From: Mugil cephalus
Taxonomy: Eukaryota > Chordata > Actinopteri > Mugiliformes > Mugilidae
Direction: 5' to 3'
Assembly: GCF_022458985.1 (NCBI RefSeq)
Contig: NC_061771.1
Span: 31,201,764 to 31,265,763 of the forward strand
Length of the DNA stretch: 64,000 bases
The notes beneath the pieces are model-generated. The model searched no databases. It was not told where the DNA came from and was given only the letters and a program-made list of their open reading frames with translations. Made by a program: the position numbers and the translations under genes. Shown in pieces: positions 21,490-31,689 of this stretch (position 1 is the stretch's first letter; each line of letters begins with the position of its first letter).

Positions 21490-23855
21490 CAGAACAAAGA
21501 GATGAGAATCAGAATTACTTTATTGATCCCAGGGGGAAATTACTTTTCATTACAGCAGCTCCAACCCAAAGTGTAACCATGTTACAAAGAGCAATCAGAA
21601 TAAGCAGGAGACAATAAGAAGAAGTAAGAGAATGTAAAAAATATAGGAAAAAATATGTCAAGGTTCTATGTCTGTCTTTTATTTTGTAATCATGTTTTGT
21701 TTCCCCGTTTTCTTTTGTCATGTTTCCTAGTTTCCTGTCCATCGTGTTTACTTGTGGTTTTGTCATGTCTGTCTGTGTCATGTTGTGTATCCTGTTTTAT
21801 TTTGTTAAGTTCCGGTTCCTGTCTTGTCTCTTTATCTCTTGATTGTTGATTTGTCTCACCTGCGTGGATTGTCCTCATGCGTCTCACCTGTGTCTTGTCA
21901 GCCCTGAGCCCTCTTGTGTATATATAGCCCTGCCTTTCCCTTTCCTTGGTCGCGTCGTTTAATGTCTTCATGCCATGTTTAATGTGTCCACGCCATGTTC
22001 CATGTTTCCTCGTCTTTCTTTTTCCTTGCCATGTTCCATTTCCTTGATTTTTGGATTTTGGATCTTCCTGCCTTGCAGCGACTTTTGTTTGATTATTAAA
22101 TACTTCTTTTGTTTGAACTTCCTGCCTCATCATTAGTCCTGCGCCTGGGTCCTCACCTCAACACCCATCCTACTTGACAAAATATATATAACAATATGTA
22201 CAGGTATAAGTGAAGTGAACCCGTGTTCCGAGTTATTGCTCTATAGAGAAAAGAATATTGCACATGGTGAGAAGTGTATGAAAATAATAATGAAGTTAAA
22301 CATATGTTGTTGCACAATCTCAGGGTCAGTATAGTTATAAACATTATTGCACATAGACCAGAGTCCCCGAGTATACAGGGAATGTGTACTGGTATATGAG
22401 ATGAGGTGAACATGAATTATTGCACATTAATGAATTATTGCACATCAAATAAATAATATGGGTTCTGCACCCTCAGAGTGAGGCGTTATACAGGCTAATG
22501 GCCACTGTCAGGAATGATTTCCTGTGACACTCTGTAGTACATCGTGGTGTGATCAGTCTGGTGCTGAAAGAACTCCTGTGTCTGGCCAGCACGTCATGGA
22601 GTGGGTACGACTCAATGTCCAGGATGGCTTTCACCTTGTGAAACATTCCAGTCCCCGTGGGGCCCCAGTGTTGCTGACCCGCCTGTCTGACACACAGCAT
22701 TGCAGGCGCACATACTGTGGCCTGCCAGTCAGGTAGTCCGTGACATCACCATCACCATCATCTTCTCACCCAGAAAAGCCGGACGGATGGTGTTGAAAGC
22801 ACTGGAGAAGTCAAAGAACATGACTCTTGCAGTATTCGCCGTCTTGTCCATGTAGGTGTAGACGCGGTTGAGCAGGAAGATGATGGCATCCTCATCTCCG
22901 AGTTGGGGCTGGCAGGCGAACTGGAGGGGGTCCAAATGTGGCTTGACCACAGGCCGGAGTTGCTCTAAGATGAGTCTCTCCAGGGTCTTCATAATGTGGG
23001 AGGTCAGCGCCACCGGTCTGTAGTCCTTCGAGCCACCAGGTCACGGCGTCTACGGCACAGGAACTACGCAGGATGTCTTCCACATCACAGGGATCCTCTG
23101 CAGACTCAGGCTCATGTTGAAGACATGCTGAAGGACTCCACAGAGCTGGGTGGCTCAGGTTTTGACCCCATCAGGACCGCAGCCTTGCCAGAGTGAATTT
23201 TCCCCAGCTGTCTTCTAACATCGTTGGCAGTGATGATCACAGTAGATGGGGGTGGAGGTGGGGGAGGAGGTGTGAGGGTGGAGGTGACAGACTGTCCTCC
23301 CCTGGAAGATAGGGGGTGAGGGGAAGATAGTGGTGCTCATATGGGGTGGAGGGGCAGTGGTGTCAAATCTGTTAAAGAACAGATTGAGTTTGTTGGCCCA
23401 TTCCACACTGCCCTCCATTCCTCTTTTGCCCGCTGGCCTGAGACCAGTGATCTACTTCATCCCACTCCAGACCTCTCTGTTGTTGTTGTTGTGCTGTAGT
23501 TTACATTCCAGCTTCTTCCTATATTCCCCTTAGCCTCTCTGATTTTAATCTTCAAGTGTCTCTGTATATCTCTCACTTCCTCCTTGTTGCCAGTCCTGAA
23601 AGCTCTCTTCTTCTCATTCAGGATGTCGCTGATGTCCTTTGCCACCCACGGCTTGTTGTTTGGACTGTCTCTGCTGGAACAATGGTGTCAACACAGAAGT
23701 TGATATAGTCCGTGATGCACTCTGTGAGCCCACCGATGTCCTCTCTGTATGGATCACAGACTGCCTCCCAGTCTGTGACCTCAAAACATCCCTGCAGTGC
23801 CTCCCAAGGCTCCTCCAACCATCTCCTCACTGTCCTTTATGGTCACAGGCTGGCT
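21490..23855 (-). mobile_element. Rex1-like LINE, minus strand, inactive
   Basis: The minus strand reads, from high to low coordinates: EALQGCFEVTDWEAV, AKDISDILNEKKRAFRTGNK, then the RT blocks ALTSHIMKTLERLILEQLRP, DPLQFACQP and MFFDFSSAFNT (RT motif A), breaking off near 22729. The 3' end at 21490-21560 carries a ggatcaataaagtaattctg-type tail typical of Rex1-like fish LINEs. Several frames are broken and much of the RT is deleted. Confidence 0.7.
21656..22179 (+). mobile_element. Solo LTR of a Ty3/gypsy-type retrotransposon (524 bp)
   Basis: It begins TGTCAAG and ends CTTGACA (perfect 7-bp inverted ends). It is flanked by a 5-bp AAATA duplication (21651-21655 and 22180-22184). A gtatatatagccc TATA-like box lies near 21918. 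The paralogous position near 32005 reads straight through without the LTR. No internal retroviral-type coding region remains. Confidence 0.88.
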
Positions 23856-23935
23856 CGGAGCATATCACCCCAGTTCTCAAGTCTTTACATTGGCTCCCAG
23901 TCAGCTACAGAATAGATTTAGAAATCACTTGAGAC

Positions 23936-24042
23936 GGTTGCTGCGTTCAGACATGAAGCTCAACAGAAAGCCAGCAGCAGCAGCTCAGAGCAACAAGCTG
24001 CCAAATCAGGAGAAGTTCCCCGTGACGTCTGCATTGGATCCT
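23936..24042 (+). pseudogene. TRIM RING-to-B-box linker fragment within retroelement mosaic
   Basis: About 105 bp (gttgctgcgttcagacatga ... gtctgcattgga) matches 47538-47640 of gene E, the stretch encoding FRHESQQKTSSSS and the start of the B-box region. It is flanked by L2 LINE sequence on the left and unassigned repeat on the right. This segment falls largely within the part deleted from the other TRIM genes here. A second copy lies at 33008-33116. Confidence 0.85.
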
Positions 24043-24499
24043 TAATACTACAAAGGGCTACCTCGGGAACATGATGGTACACAAAAATAACAGATTAAAA
24101 CCAGGGCAACCAGATAAGAAATGGGATACTGGACCAAGACAATAGCTGGACAAGGGTGAAAAACATATAGTTGTTGGAATGCTGCTATACAAGCAATCCC
24201 AGACAGCAGGAATAACATGCAGCAAATGTGAGACCAATGGATACTTTGAAACCCACAATCAAGACTAAGAAAGAAACAGCTGTTAGCCTAGTGTTACAAC
24301 ATCCGTAATCAAAAATGTCTATCACAACCAGAGAATGATGAAATACTACAACAATGCTACAGCAAGGGGGAGCCAGGACAGGAAAGGTCAGCAGGGAGAT
24401 GCTATCATCACCCCCACAATCAGAGACTGGGTACACAAAGATACACCAAGAGGCAGAGGCCAGGAGAATAAATAAGATGCTCTCCACTGAACCAGCCAA

Positions 24500-24660
24500 G
24501 GTGTATTCCCTGGATTGAATGCTGGATTGAACGCCATGGAATAAAAATGGGTTTTAAGACTGTTTTTAAAAATGGACAGTGAGGGGACTTCTCTGACGTG
24601 CAGTGGTTGATTGTTCAAAATTTTAGGAGCAGCAACAGAAAAAGCTCTGTCCTTCAAAAT
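24500..24660 (-). mobile_element. LINE C-terminal fragment
   Basis: The minus strand reads DRAFSVAAPKILNNQPLHVR, SLSIFKNSLKTHFYSMAF, the C-terminal signature of L2/CR1-type LINE polyproteins. Copied at about 33590-33750 in the duplicated block. Confidence 0.65.
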
Positions 24661-26030
24661 ACTGATTTGAGTGTGAATTCTCTAAAACTGCCTACCAGAG
24701 GGTAGGAGAGTAAATAGTCTGTGGTTGGGGTGGCTGAGGTCAGAGAGAATCTGCTGCGTTTTCCTCCTGCAGCGCTGGCTATAAATGTCTGGGATGGCGG
24801 GCAGCTCTGACCTGGTGATGCCCTGGGCTGATTTTACCACAATCTGCAGTGCTCTGCGTTCAAGTGGGCCACCACTTCCGTACCATATCGTGATTTTTCC
24901 AATCAGAATGCTCTTGATGATGCACCTGCAAAAGTTGGAGAGTATCCTGGTGTTATGACAAACCTCAGACGCAGCAAGAAGAAGAGGCGCTGTCTAGCTG
25001 CCTTTACGATGCTGGCAGTGTGGCATGATCAGCTCACATCCTTGCTGATATTGATTTCCAGGAACCTGAAGCAGCAGACTGTCTTTGTTGCTATATCTTC
25101 AAGGTAGATGGAGGCATGTCCTCCTCGCTGAAGCTTCCTGTAATCCACGATCATCTCCTTGGTCTTGCTGACAGAGCAGAAATTTAGTGGCTGTGCACCA
25201 AAATGACTGATCTCTAACATCTTCTCTGTATGATGACTTTTCACTGCCTGTGATGCAGCCAATGATGGTGGTGTCATTAGCAAATTAGACGATGATGTTG
25301 GAGCTGTGCTTTGACATACAGTTGTGAGTGTGGAGGGAGAAGAGCAGAGGGCTGAGGACATGTCCTTATGAGAGTAAGTGCTCAGGTTCAGTGTGGATGA
25401 CGTAGAGTTGATGATCTGTACCATCTGTGGTCAGGAAGTCCAGGATCCATCTGCACAGGGAGAGACTGATGTTTAGGTCTCTGAGCTTCATGACAAGTTA
25501 GGATGGTACTACGCTATTGAAGGCAGAGCTGAAGTCAGTGAATAACATTTACATGTTTTTGTTCCTCTGATGATCCAGGATGACAGAGGGCCATGTGCAG
25601 CGCAAATGATATTGCATCATCCATGGACCTAATGGGCAGGAAGAGTTCTGAGCTTTAACTGTCCTCTCAAAGCACTTTTTATGGTGGAGGTGAGTTCTGT
25701 TTGACAGAAGTGACAAAATTTTTTTCTTTTGGTACATGGATGATGGCTGTTTTCTTGAAAAATGTGGGGACACAAGACCGATGAAGGGAGAGGCTGAAAA
25801 TGTCTCCGAAGACATCTGCCAGTTCATTTCACAAGCCTGGGGTGCTGTCTGGTCCAGGGGCTTCACGTGCATTAACCTTTTTGAGACTTTTGCACACATC
25901 AGCCCAGGATACCTGTAATGGGCAATTGTCCTGTTCCAGCAGCACTTCCAGTTGGCTGTTGTTTTCAAACCGTGCATATAAGGAGTCAGCTCCTCTGGCA
26001 GAGAAGCTGGCACCTCCACCCATGTTGTAG
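24660..26030 (-). mobile_element. Second jockey-superfamily LINE (CR1/Rex1 group), minus strand, inactive
   Basis: The minus strand reads VSWADVCKSLKKVNAREAPG near 25900, then broken RT pieces, SVSKTKEMIVDYRKLQRGGH near 25160, and CCFRFLEINISKDVS at 25030-25080, followed by the thumb/C-terminal region to about 24660. Many stops and shifts. Only the part below 25025 is shared with the duplicate block at 34.1 kb. Confidence 0.65.
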
Positions 26031-26144
26031 TGCTTTCCCTTGTAGTCAGTTATAGTGATGCCACTATAATGTGCCTCTATTTTGTGCTGTCTTTTTGCTG
26101 TTTTTATGAATCATCAATAAATGGAACCAATATGACTTCCTAGA

Positions 26145-26400
26145 GTTGCTCAATCATGGGAGAAGAGCCCTCGTCAGGGAGGTGACCAAGAACCCAAAGG
26201 CCACTCTGTCAGAGCTCCAGCAATCCTCTGTGATGGAGACAAGGAGCTTCCAGAAGGAATCCACCAACCAGGCCTCACTGGTTGAGAAGCTAGACAGAAG
26301 CCACTCCTTTGTAAAAGGCACATGGCAGCCTGCTTGTAGTTTGCCAAAAGGCATCTGAAAGACTCTCAGAACATTTTCTGGTCTGATGAGGGATGAATAC
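26145..26400 (+). mobile_element. Tc1-like transposase scrap
   Basis: The plus strand reads RRALVREVTKNPKATLSELQ and, after a frame change, AKRHLKDSQNIFWSDE, the second helix-turn-helix and first catalytic-aspartate region of a Tc1 transposase. No terminal repeats seen. Confidence 0.65.
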
Positions 26401-26460
26401 CAGGCATCATGTTAGAAGGATATGAGGCACTGCTCATCACGAGGCAATGTCATCCTTACA

Positions 26461-29400
26461 ATCTCATCTATCCCTGTTATCACAAACTTTAGGCCTAAGA
26501 AATGCACTTCTGATCTCACCACTTCAGCTAACCTCAATAATCTTGTCCATATCTCTCCAGTTATCAGCTCCCCACACAGAAATGCACCTCAAAAAAAAAA
26601 AAAAAAAAAAAAAAATGGCTCTATTAAATGTCAGGTCACTTACAAATAAATCATTTTTAATAAATGAACTCATCACTACCCACAGTCTAGACTTCACTCT
26701 ACTAACTGAAACCTGGCTGGATAAAAATGGAACCGCTACACTCATTGAGACTGCACCTCCAAACTTCAATTTCTTCCATACCACCAGAACGGATAGCAGA
26801 GGTGGTGGAATTGCTGCCATTTTCTCTGACACTTATGGCTTTAAGGAAGTCCACCTTGATGAATTCATATCATTTGAATACCTTGCTATGGCAGTACACT
26901 ACTAATCTACAGTCTTAATAATAACAGTTTACCGTCCACCAAAATCCAAATGTGGATTTCTGGAAGATTTTTCTCAGCTATTATCTAACGTTTCCACTGA
27001 TTATGACTGTCTTATTATATCTGGTGACTTTAACATTCACATTGACATGGAAACTGATCCAGATGCCATAGGCTTTAATAGTCTGTTAGAGGCATTTGAC
27101 CTCTATCAACATGTCCATGGACCGACCCACAATAAAGGACATACTCTTGACCTTGTCATCTCAAAAGGACTTAACATTACAATGCCTCTTGTTGTGGATG
27201 TAGCTTTTTCTCATCACTGTTGCATTTATTTTGATGTTTCTGCTTTCCCTGTACAATGTTAACAAGCTTCTCAATTACTCAAAAGACGCATAAATCAATG
27301 ACAACACTATCAAATGACTTTCAATTTTGAACGTAAAAGAGATGTCGCTATCCACAATATCTTCAACTGGGACCTTGTTGGACAACTTCAACTACAAAAA
27401 ATACAAAGTGTCTTTGACAAAATTGCACCACTCAAAACTAAATATGTAAAAAAAAAAAAAAAAAAGGCTCCCTGAAGAAATGGAGTGGACATCAGATGCT
27501 TAAAGAGAAAGTGTCGTCAGGCAGAGCGACAGTGGAGAAAAACAAGACTTCAGGTTCACAATGACACATATAAGAATAAACTGAATGACTATAACAAAGC
27601 AATCAAACAAGCTAGACAATCATTCTTTTCTAAAATTATCAATGAAAATGTTAATAATAGTAAAGTTCTTTTCTCCACAGTTGACACACTTGTTAACCCA
27701 CCCACCATTCCCCCTGAAATGTTGTCCTCAGAAAAATGTGATCAATTTGCTTCTTTCTTTAATAACAAAATCATTACTATTGATCAAAACATTAGTGCCC
27801 TTAAATCTAGCACTGAACTCACCATTCCTTTCTCCAGGAAAAAACCCAAACCTGTGTCATGTCTCACTTTAACTGTTTAGATCTGACAGAACTTGACAAT
27901 ATTGTTGGTACCTCAGGTCCTCACCTGCTGCCTGGATCACTCTCCCAACTCATTTTTCAAACCGTCTTTAACTCCCTAGCACCAGAGGTTCTACATACAT
28001 TAACTGGTCACTTCAGTCAGGTATATTCCCACATCACTAAAAACAGCTGTCATCAAACCACTTCTGAAGAAGAACAATCTGGATATAAAGTGTCATTACA
28101 AATTACAGGCCCATCTCCAACTTACCATTTGTATTCTTTAGCAAAATACTTGAAAAAACAGTTTACATTAGATCTAGAATTATCTGGCATCAAATTAGCC
28201 TTTAGACACTTATCAGTCTGTTTTCGGTCCCAACATAGCACAGAAAACGGGCCTTAGTAGTTTTAAAATGTCTACGTACAAAACAGACTCAAAACAATTC
28301 AATTCTTGATCTACTGATCATTAGCTCTCAATTGACATGTGACCACAAATTTTGCTGGAAAGGCTTGAAAGATGGTTGACTTGTCTGGCCAGTTCTAATA
28401 GGTTCAGAATTCCTTTATGATACATTTTATGTCTCCATTGGTGAATCAAACTCAAACAAAAACTCATTACATTTGTGGTCATCAAGGGGTCAATTCTTGG
28501 ACCACTGCTGTTCAATCTCTAAATGCTTCCACTATACTTCATGTGATAACAAACCCAAATCATTATTACCATAATTATGCAGATGATTCACAATTTACAT
28601 TTCACACTACACCAAGATGACCTATCACCATAATTCACTCATCAAATGAATCAAAATATAATTTTTTACTGAGTGGATGTCAGAAATACTTTTACAACTA
28701 ACTATAGACAAACAGAATTATCCATCTTTGGTGCACAGACTCATGAGACTAAAATTCAACAGCACACTCAACCTATATCTCTTGATAGCAAAACTGAAGG
28801 CAGCGTATACTGTGGACAGATATTATCGACAGCAATCTTAATTTAGAAGTTCACATATCAATGACATACAAGATCATTCGCTTATTATCTCAAAAAGACT
28901 CCAAATTGAGGGGGCTTTCTGTCAAATCGGATCAGAAAATGAACTCATGCAGAAACAAGTAGAGTTAGTTACTGTTAATGGTTTTAGAACTGGACTCCCA
29001 GAATTAAGTATCAGAGGTACAAACTAATTCAAAATGCAGCTGCAATGTATTTCTCATGGTACCAAAAATATCACATCATACCGTCTAAATCTTGCGCTGG
29101 TTACCTGTTGAAACAAGATCCCATTTCAAAATACTGCTCCTGTTATAAACCCCACATGGTCGTGCACCTCAGGTACATCACAGATATGCGCTTACTTACA
29201 TCCAGCAAGAAACTATCGTCGAAGGCGTGGCAATTTAACTCATCCTGACCAGATCCAAGAAGGGCCAGCGCAGCATTTAGTGTTATGATCAAAAAAGTGA
29301 ACACCTGGCTTGAACAGTAAGAACATTGCCGACATCAGTAGCATCTTTTAAAACAGATTTAAAAACCCTTCATTTTTTACACAGCAGTTTGCTGATCTGT

Positions 29401-29620
29401 TCGTGGTGGCAGAGTGTGAGTGGTAGTTGGTGCCTAGAATGAGTTTAGTGTGTATGTGGTGGAAAATGGATAAATGATTGTTTAATTGCACTTATCTGTT
29501 CAATTCTTTTGAATGATTTTTAGGTAGTGTTTGTATTGTAACTATGTATAACTCTTGTAAAGCACATTGAGCCTGCCTTGTGCATAAAATGCTCTTTATA
29601 AATAAAATATAATTGAATTG
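26461..29620 (+). mobile_element. L2-like LINE with 9-bp target duplication, inactive
   Basis: About 3.16 kb flanked by atccttaca at 26452-26460 and 29628-29636. The 5' part encodes an APE-type endonuclease (NVRSLTNKSFLINELITTHS, LTETWLD, VYRPPKSKCGF, ISGDFNIHID). A basic linker follows at 27485, and a YADD catalytic box (HNYADDSQF) at about 28570-28595. The 3' end has the L2-type ctctttataaataaa tail. Stops and frameshifts are frequent, especially after 28 kb. It interrupts the conserved TRIM upstream repeat that is continuous at 12400 and 35550. Confidence 0.8.
26589..26615. repeat. Poly(A) run inside the L2 element
   Basis: About 27 consecutive A directly before the endonuclease methionine. 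Length is likely to be unreliable in the assembly. Confidence 0.9.
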
Positions 29621-30063
29621 ATATGGAATCCTTACAGTGAAGCATGGTGGTGCAGCCATTAATCTGAACTTGAAAACAAAGAAACGACTGTGACAAGCAC
29701 GCTGCAAGTCAAGGAAAGTGGTCGAGGAACAAATTCAACATCACTTTCCTGTATGAAAGTCAACACTTTGTCAGAACGACAGCAGAGCTCCAGTCCAGAA
29801 CAAATCTTGTGTTTCTTTGAAGTACATTCCAAGCTGGTGTGCATTCTGTCTTTCCTCTTAACATCTGATCAAATATGTAGTACAGATATGAAATATTTAT
29901 GCTTATGTCTTCAACAACCATCATAACTTAGCGCTTCATCCAACAGAAGGTTCATCATTACCACTTCACACTGACAGCCATGTTTCTTAGAAGTCAATAA
30001 CCATCAATAATCAATAAATTCTCTATTTAAACTGTTTTTTCCCCTCGTTGTGATTGTGAGACA

Positions 30064-31340
30064 GGTCGACTGCAAGCTGGTTATATAAATGAATATCAGC
30101 TTAGATGTCCATCTGTTCTGGATGTTTTCACTACAAAATCTACTACACATGTGGAATAATAATTCTTGTAAACAATATGAATCAACACTGGATTATTACA
30201 CTAGATCGGTTGTAAGTGTCAATGTGTGATAAACTGTTTGACAGACTGAAGTTAGATCAACACATTCATCTGTTTAGATTGTTGCTCATTCAAACATGAA
30301 GTCAACCCGGAATGAGACAGAAGATAAAATTCAGCAGATGATCCGAGAGACGACTGAAGATTGATGGAGATGAACGAGTTGGTGAAGATGAGTAAAGATG
30401 CTGCGACAGAGAGAAAGCAGAAGGTGTTCAGGTCTTCACTGCTCTGAAGGAGTCTGTTGAGAGAGGCCTGGACCAGCTCATAAAGGAGATTGAAGACAAA
30501 AGGAAAACAAGAGAGAAACAGGCTGAAGGTTTCATCAGAGATACAGAACAGGAAGTCTCTGAGCTGATGATGAAGAGCTCTGAGGTAAAGCAGCTCTCAA
30601 GCTCTGAAGATCACCTCCCCCTCCTCGAAAGCTTTTCCTCCCCGAAAGCTGCTCCACCCACCAAGGACTGGACAGAGGTCAGCGTCCGTCCACCATCATA
30701 TGAGGGGACTGTGGTGAGAGCTGTGATCAGCTGAGGGAGAAACTCAGTAAAGACATGGAAGAAGCTCTTGAAGCTGAGTTAAAGAGGGTCCAGCAGTATG
30801 TCAGTGATGTGACTCAGATCTGATACAGCAATCCTGCACTCATCCTTCTGATGTGAAAACATTCACTCTGGTATTGAGCAAGATACTTCCAGACAATCCA
30901 GAGATTTTCTAATATGGTGTGTTTTAGGAAAGCAAGTCTCTCTCAGGTAGATTTACTTTCAGGTTCAGTTAAAGGAAGATTCAATGTTTCTGGACGTGGC
31001 CAGTAAGACAGTCTCTACAAAGGAGAATCATGTCTTGTCCCCAGAATTGGTTTTGGACTTCTGTCTTGAGACAATGAAAATGGTTATTGATGCTACATCT
31101 GATACTCCAGTGCTCTCTCTTTATGATTCTCATCCTGAGAAAGGTCGGGGCTAGTTTTCAGATTTATGAGTGATGGGTCTGGTTCCTTCTGATGTAGATG
31201 CTGCAGCCCTTATCTACTCCTTTACTGGCTGCCCACTCAGTATGTCAAACTTTACCCATACTTCAGGTCTAGTCTCAACTATGGAGCGAAGAACTCTGCA
31301 CACTCTGATCAACTGTCCGTCAATTCAACATCTGTCTGAT
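30064..31340 (+). pseudogene. Broken B-box-less TRIM copy
   Basis: Collinear with TRIM B from the RING (cagcttagatgtccatctgt region) through the coiled coil (clean at 30420-30720: VFTALKESVERGLDQLIKEI, WTEVSVRPPSYEGT) to the SPRY end and 3' flank. It carries the RRLKI segment and the same B-box deletion. Single-base indels break the frame many times in the RING and PRY/SPRY parts. Either a pseudogene or a gene damaged by assembly error. Confidence 0.85.
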
Positions 31341-31689
31341 CCATTTAATGATAAAGCTTTGGATCAATGAATAAACTTAACTGCACCGTCATGTTATTCA
31401 CACTCTGTACAGATAGCTTTATTTCAATACTGGTAACAGCTGGAGACACAAGATATCAATGGATAGACAGATGAGTTTCTGTGTTTTAATGTTCATGCAC
31501 TGTTGATTATGGAAATCTACACACCTGTAAAACGCAGAATGGATCATCATGAAAAACTGTTCTGTGTAATGTGTGGTGACTGTAAAATGAGCTAACCAAT
31601 TAAAAGGCCAAGGGCTAGTGTAACTGGAGTGAGTCACTACTATCTGTCTAGTGTCACCATCTTTAACATGGTTTCTTGTATCTGTATGT

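Larger units (their letters stand above)
21350..23935 (+). mobile_element. L2-like LINE C-terminal fragment split by later insertions
   Basis: The plus strand at 21350-21485 reads EKLIHAFMSNRLNYCNGLL and GIKQLQLIQRCSS, the C-terminal region of an L2/CR1-type LINE. The continuation (SEHITPVLKSLHWLPVSYRI) appears at about 23855-23935. A Rex1-like LINE on the opposite strand separates the halves and is itself interrupted by a solo LTR. The same split arrangement exists at 31690-33000. Confidence 0.7.
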
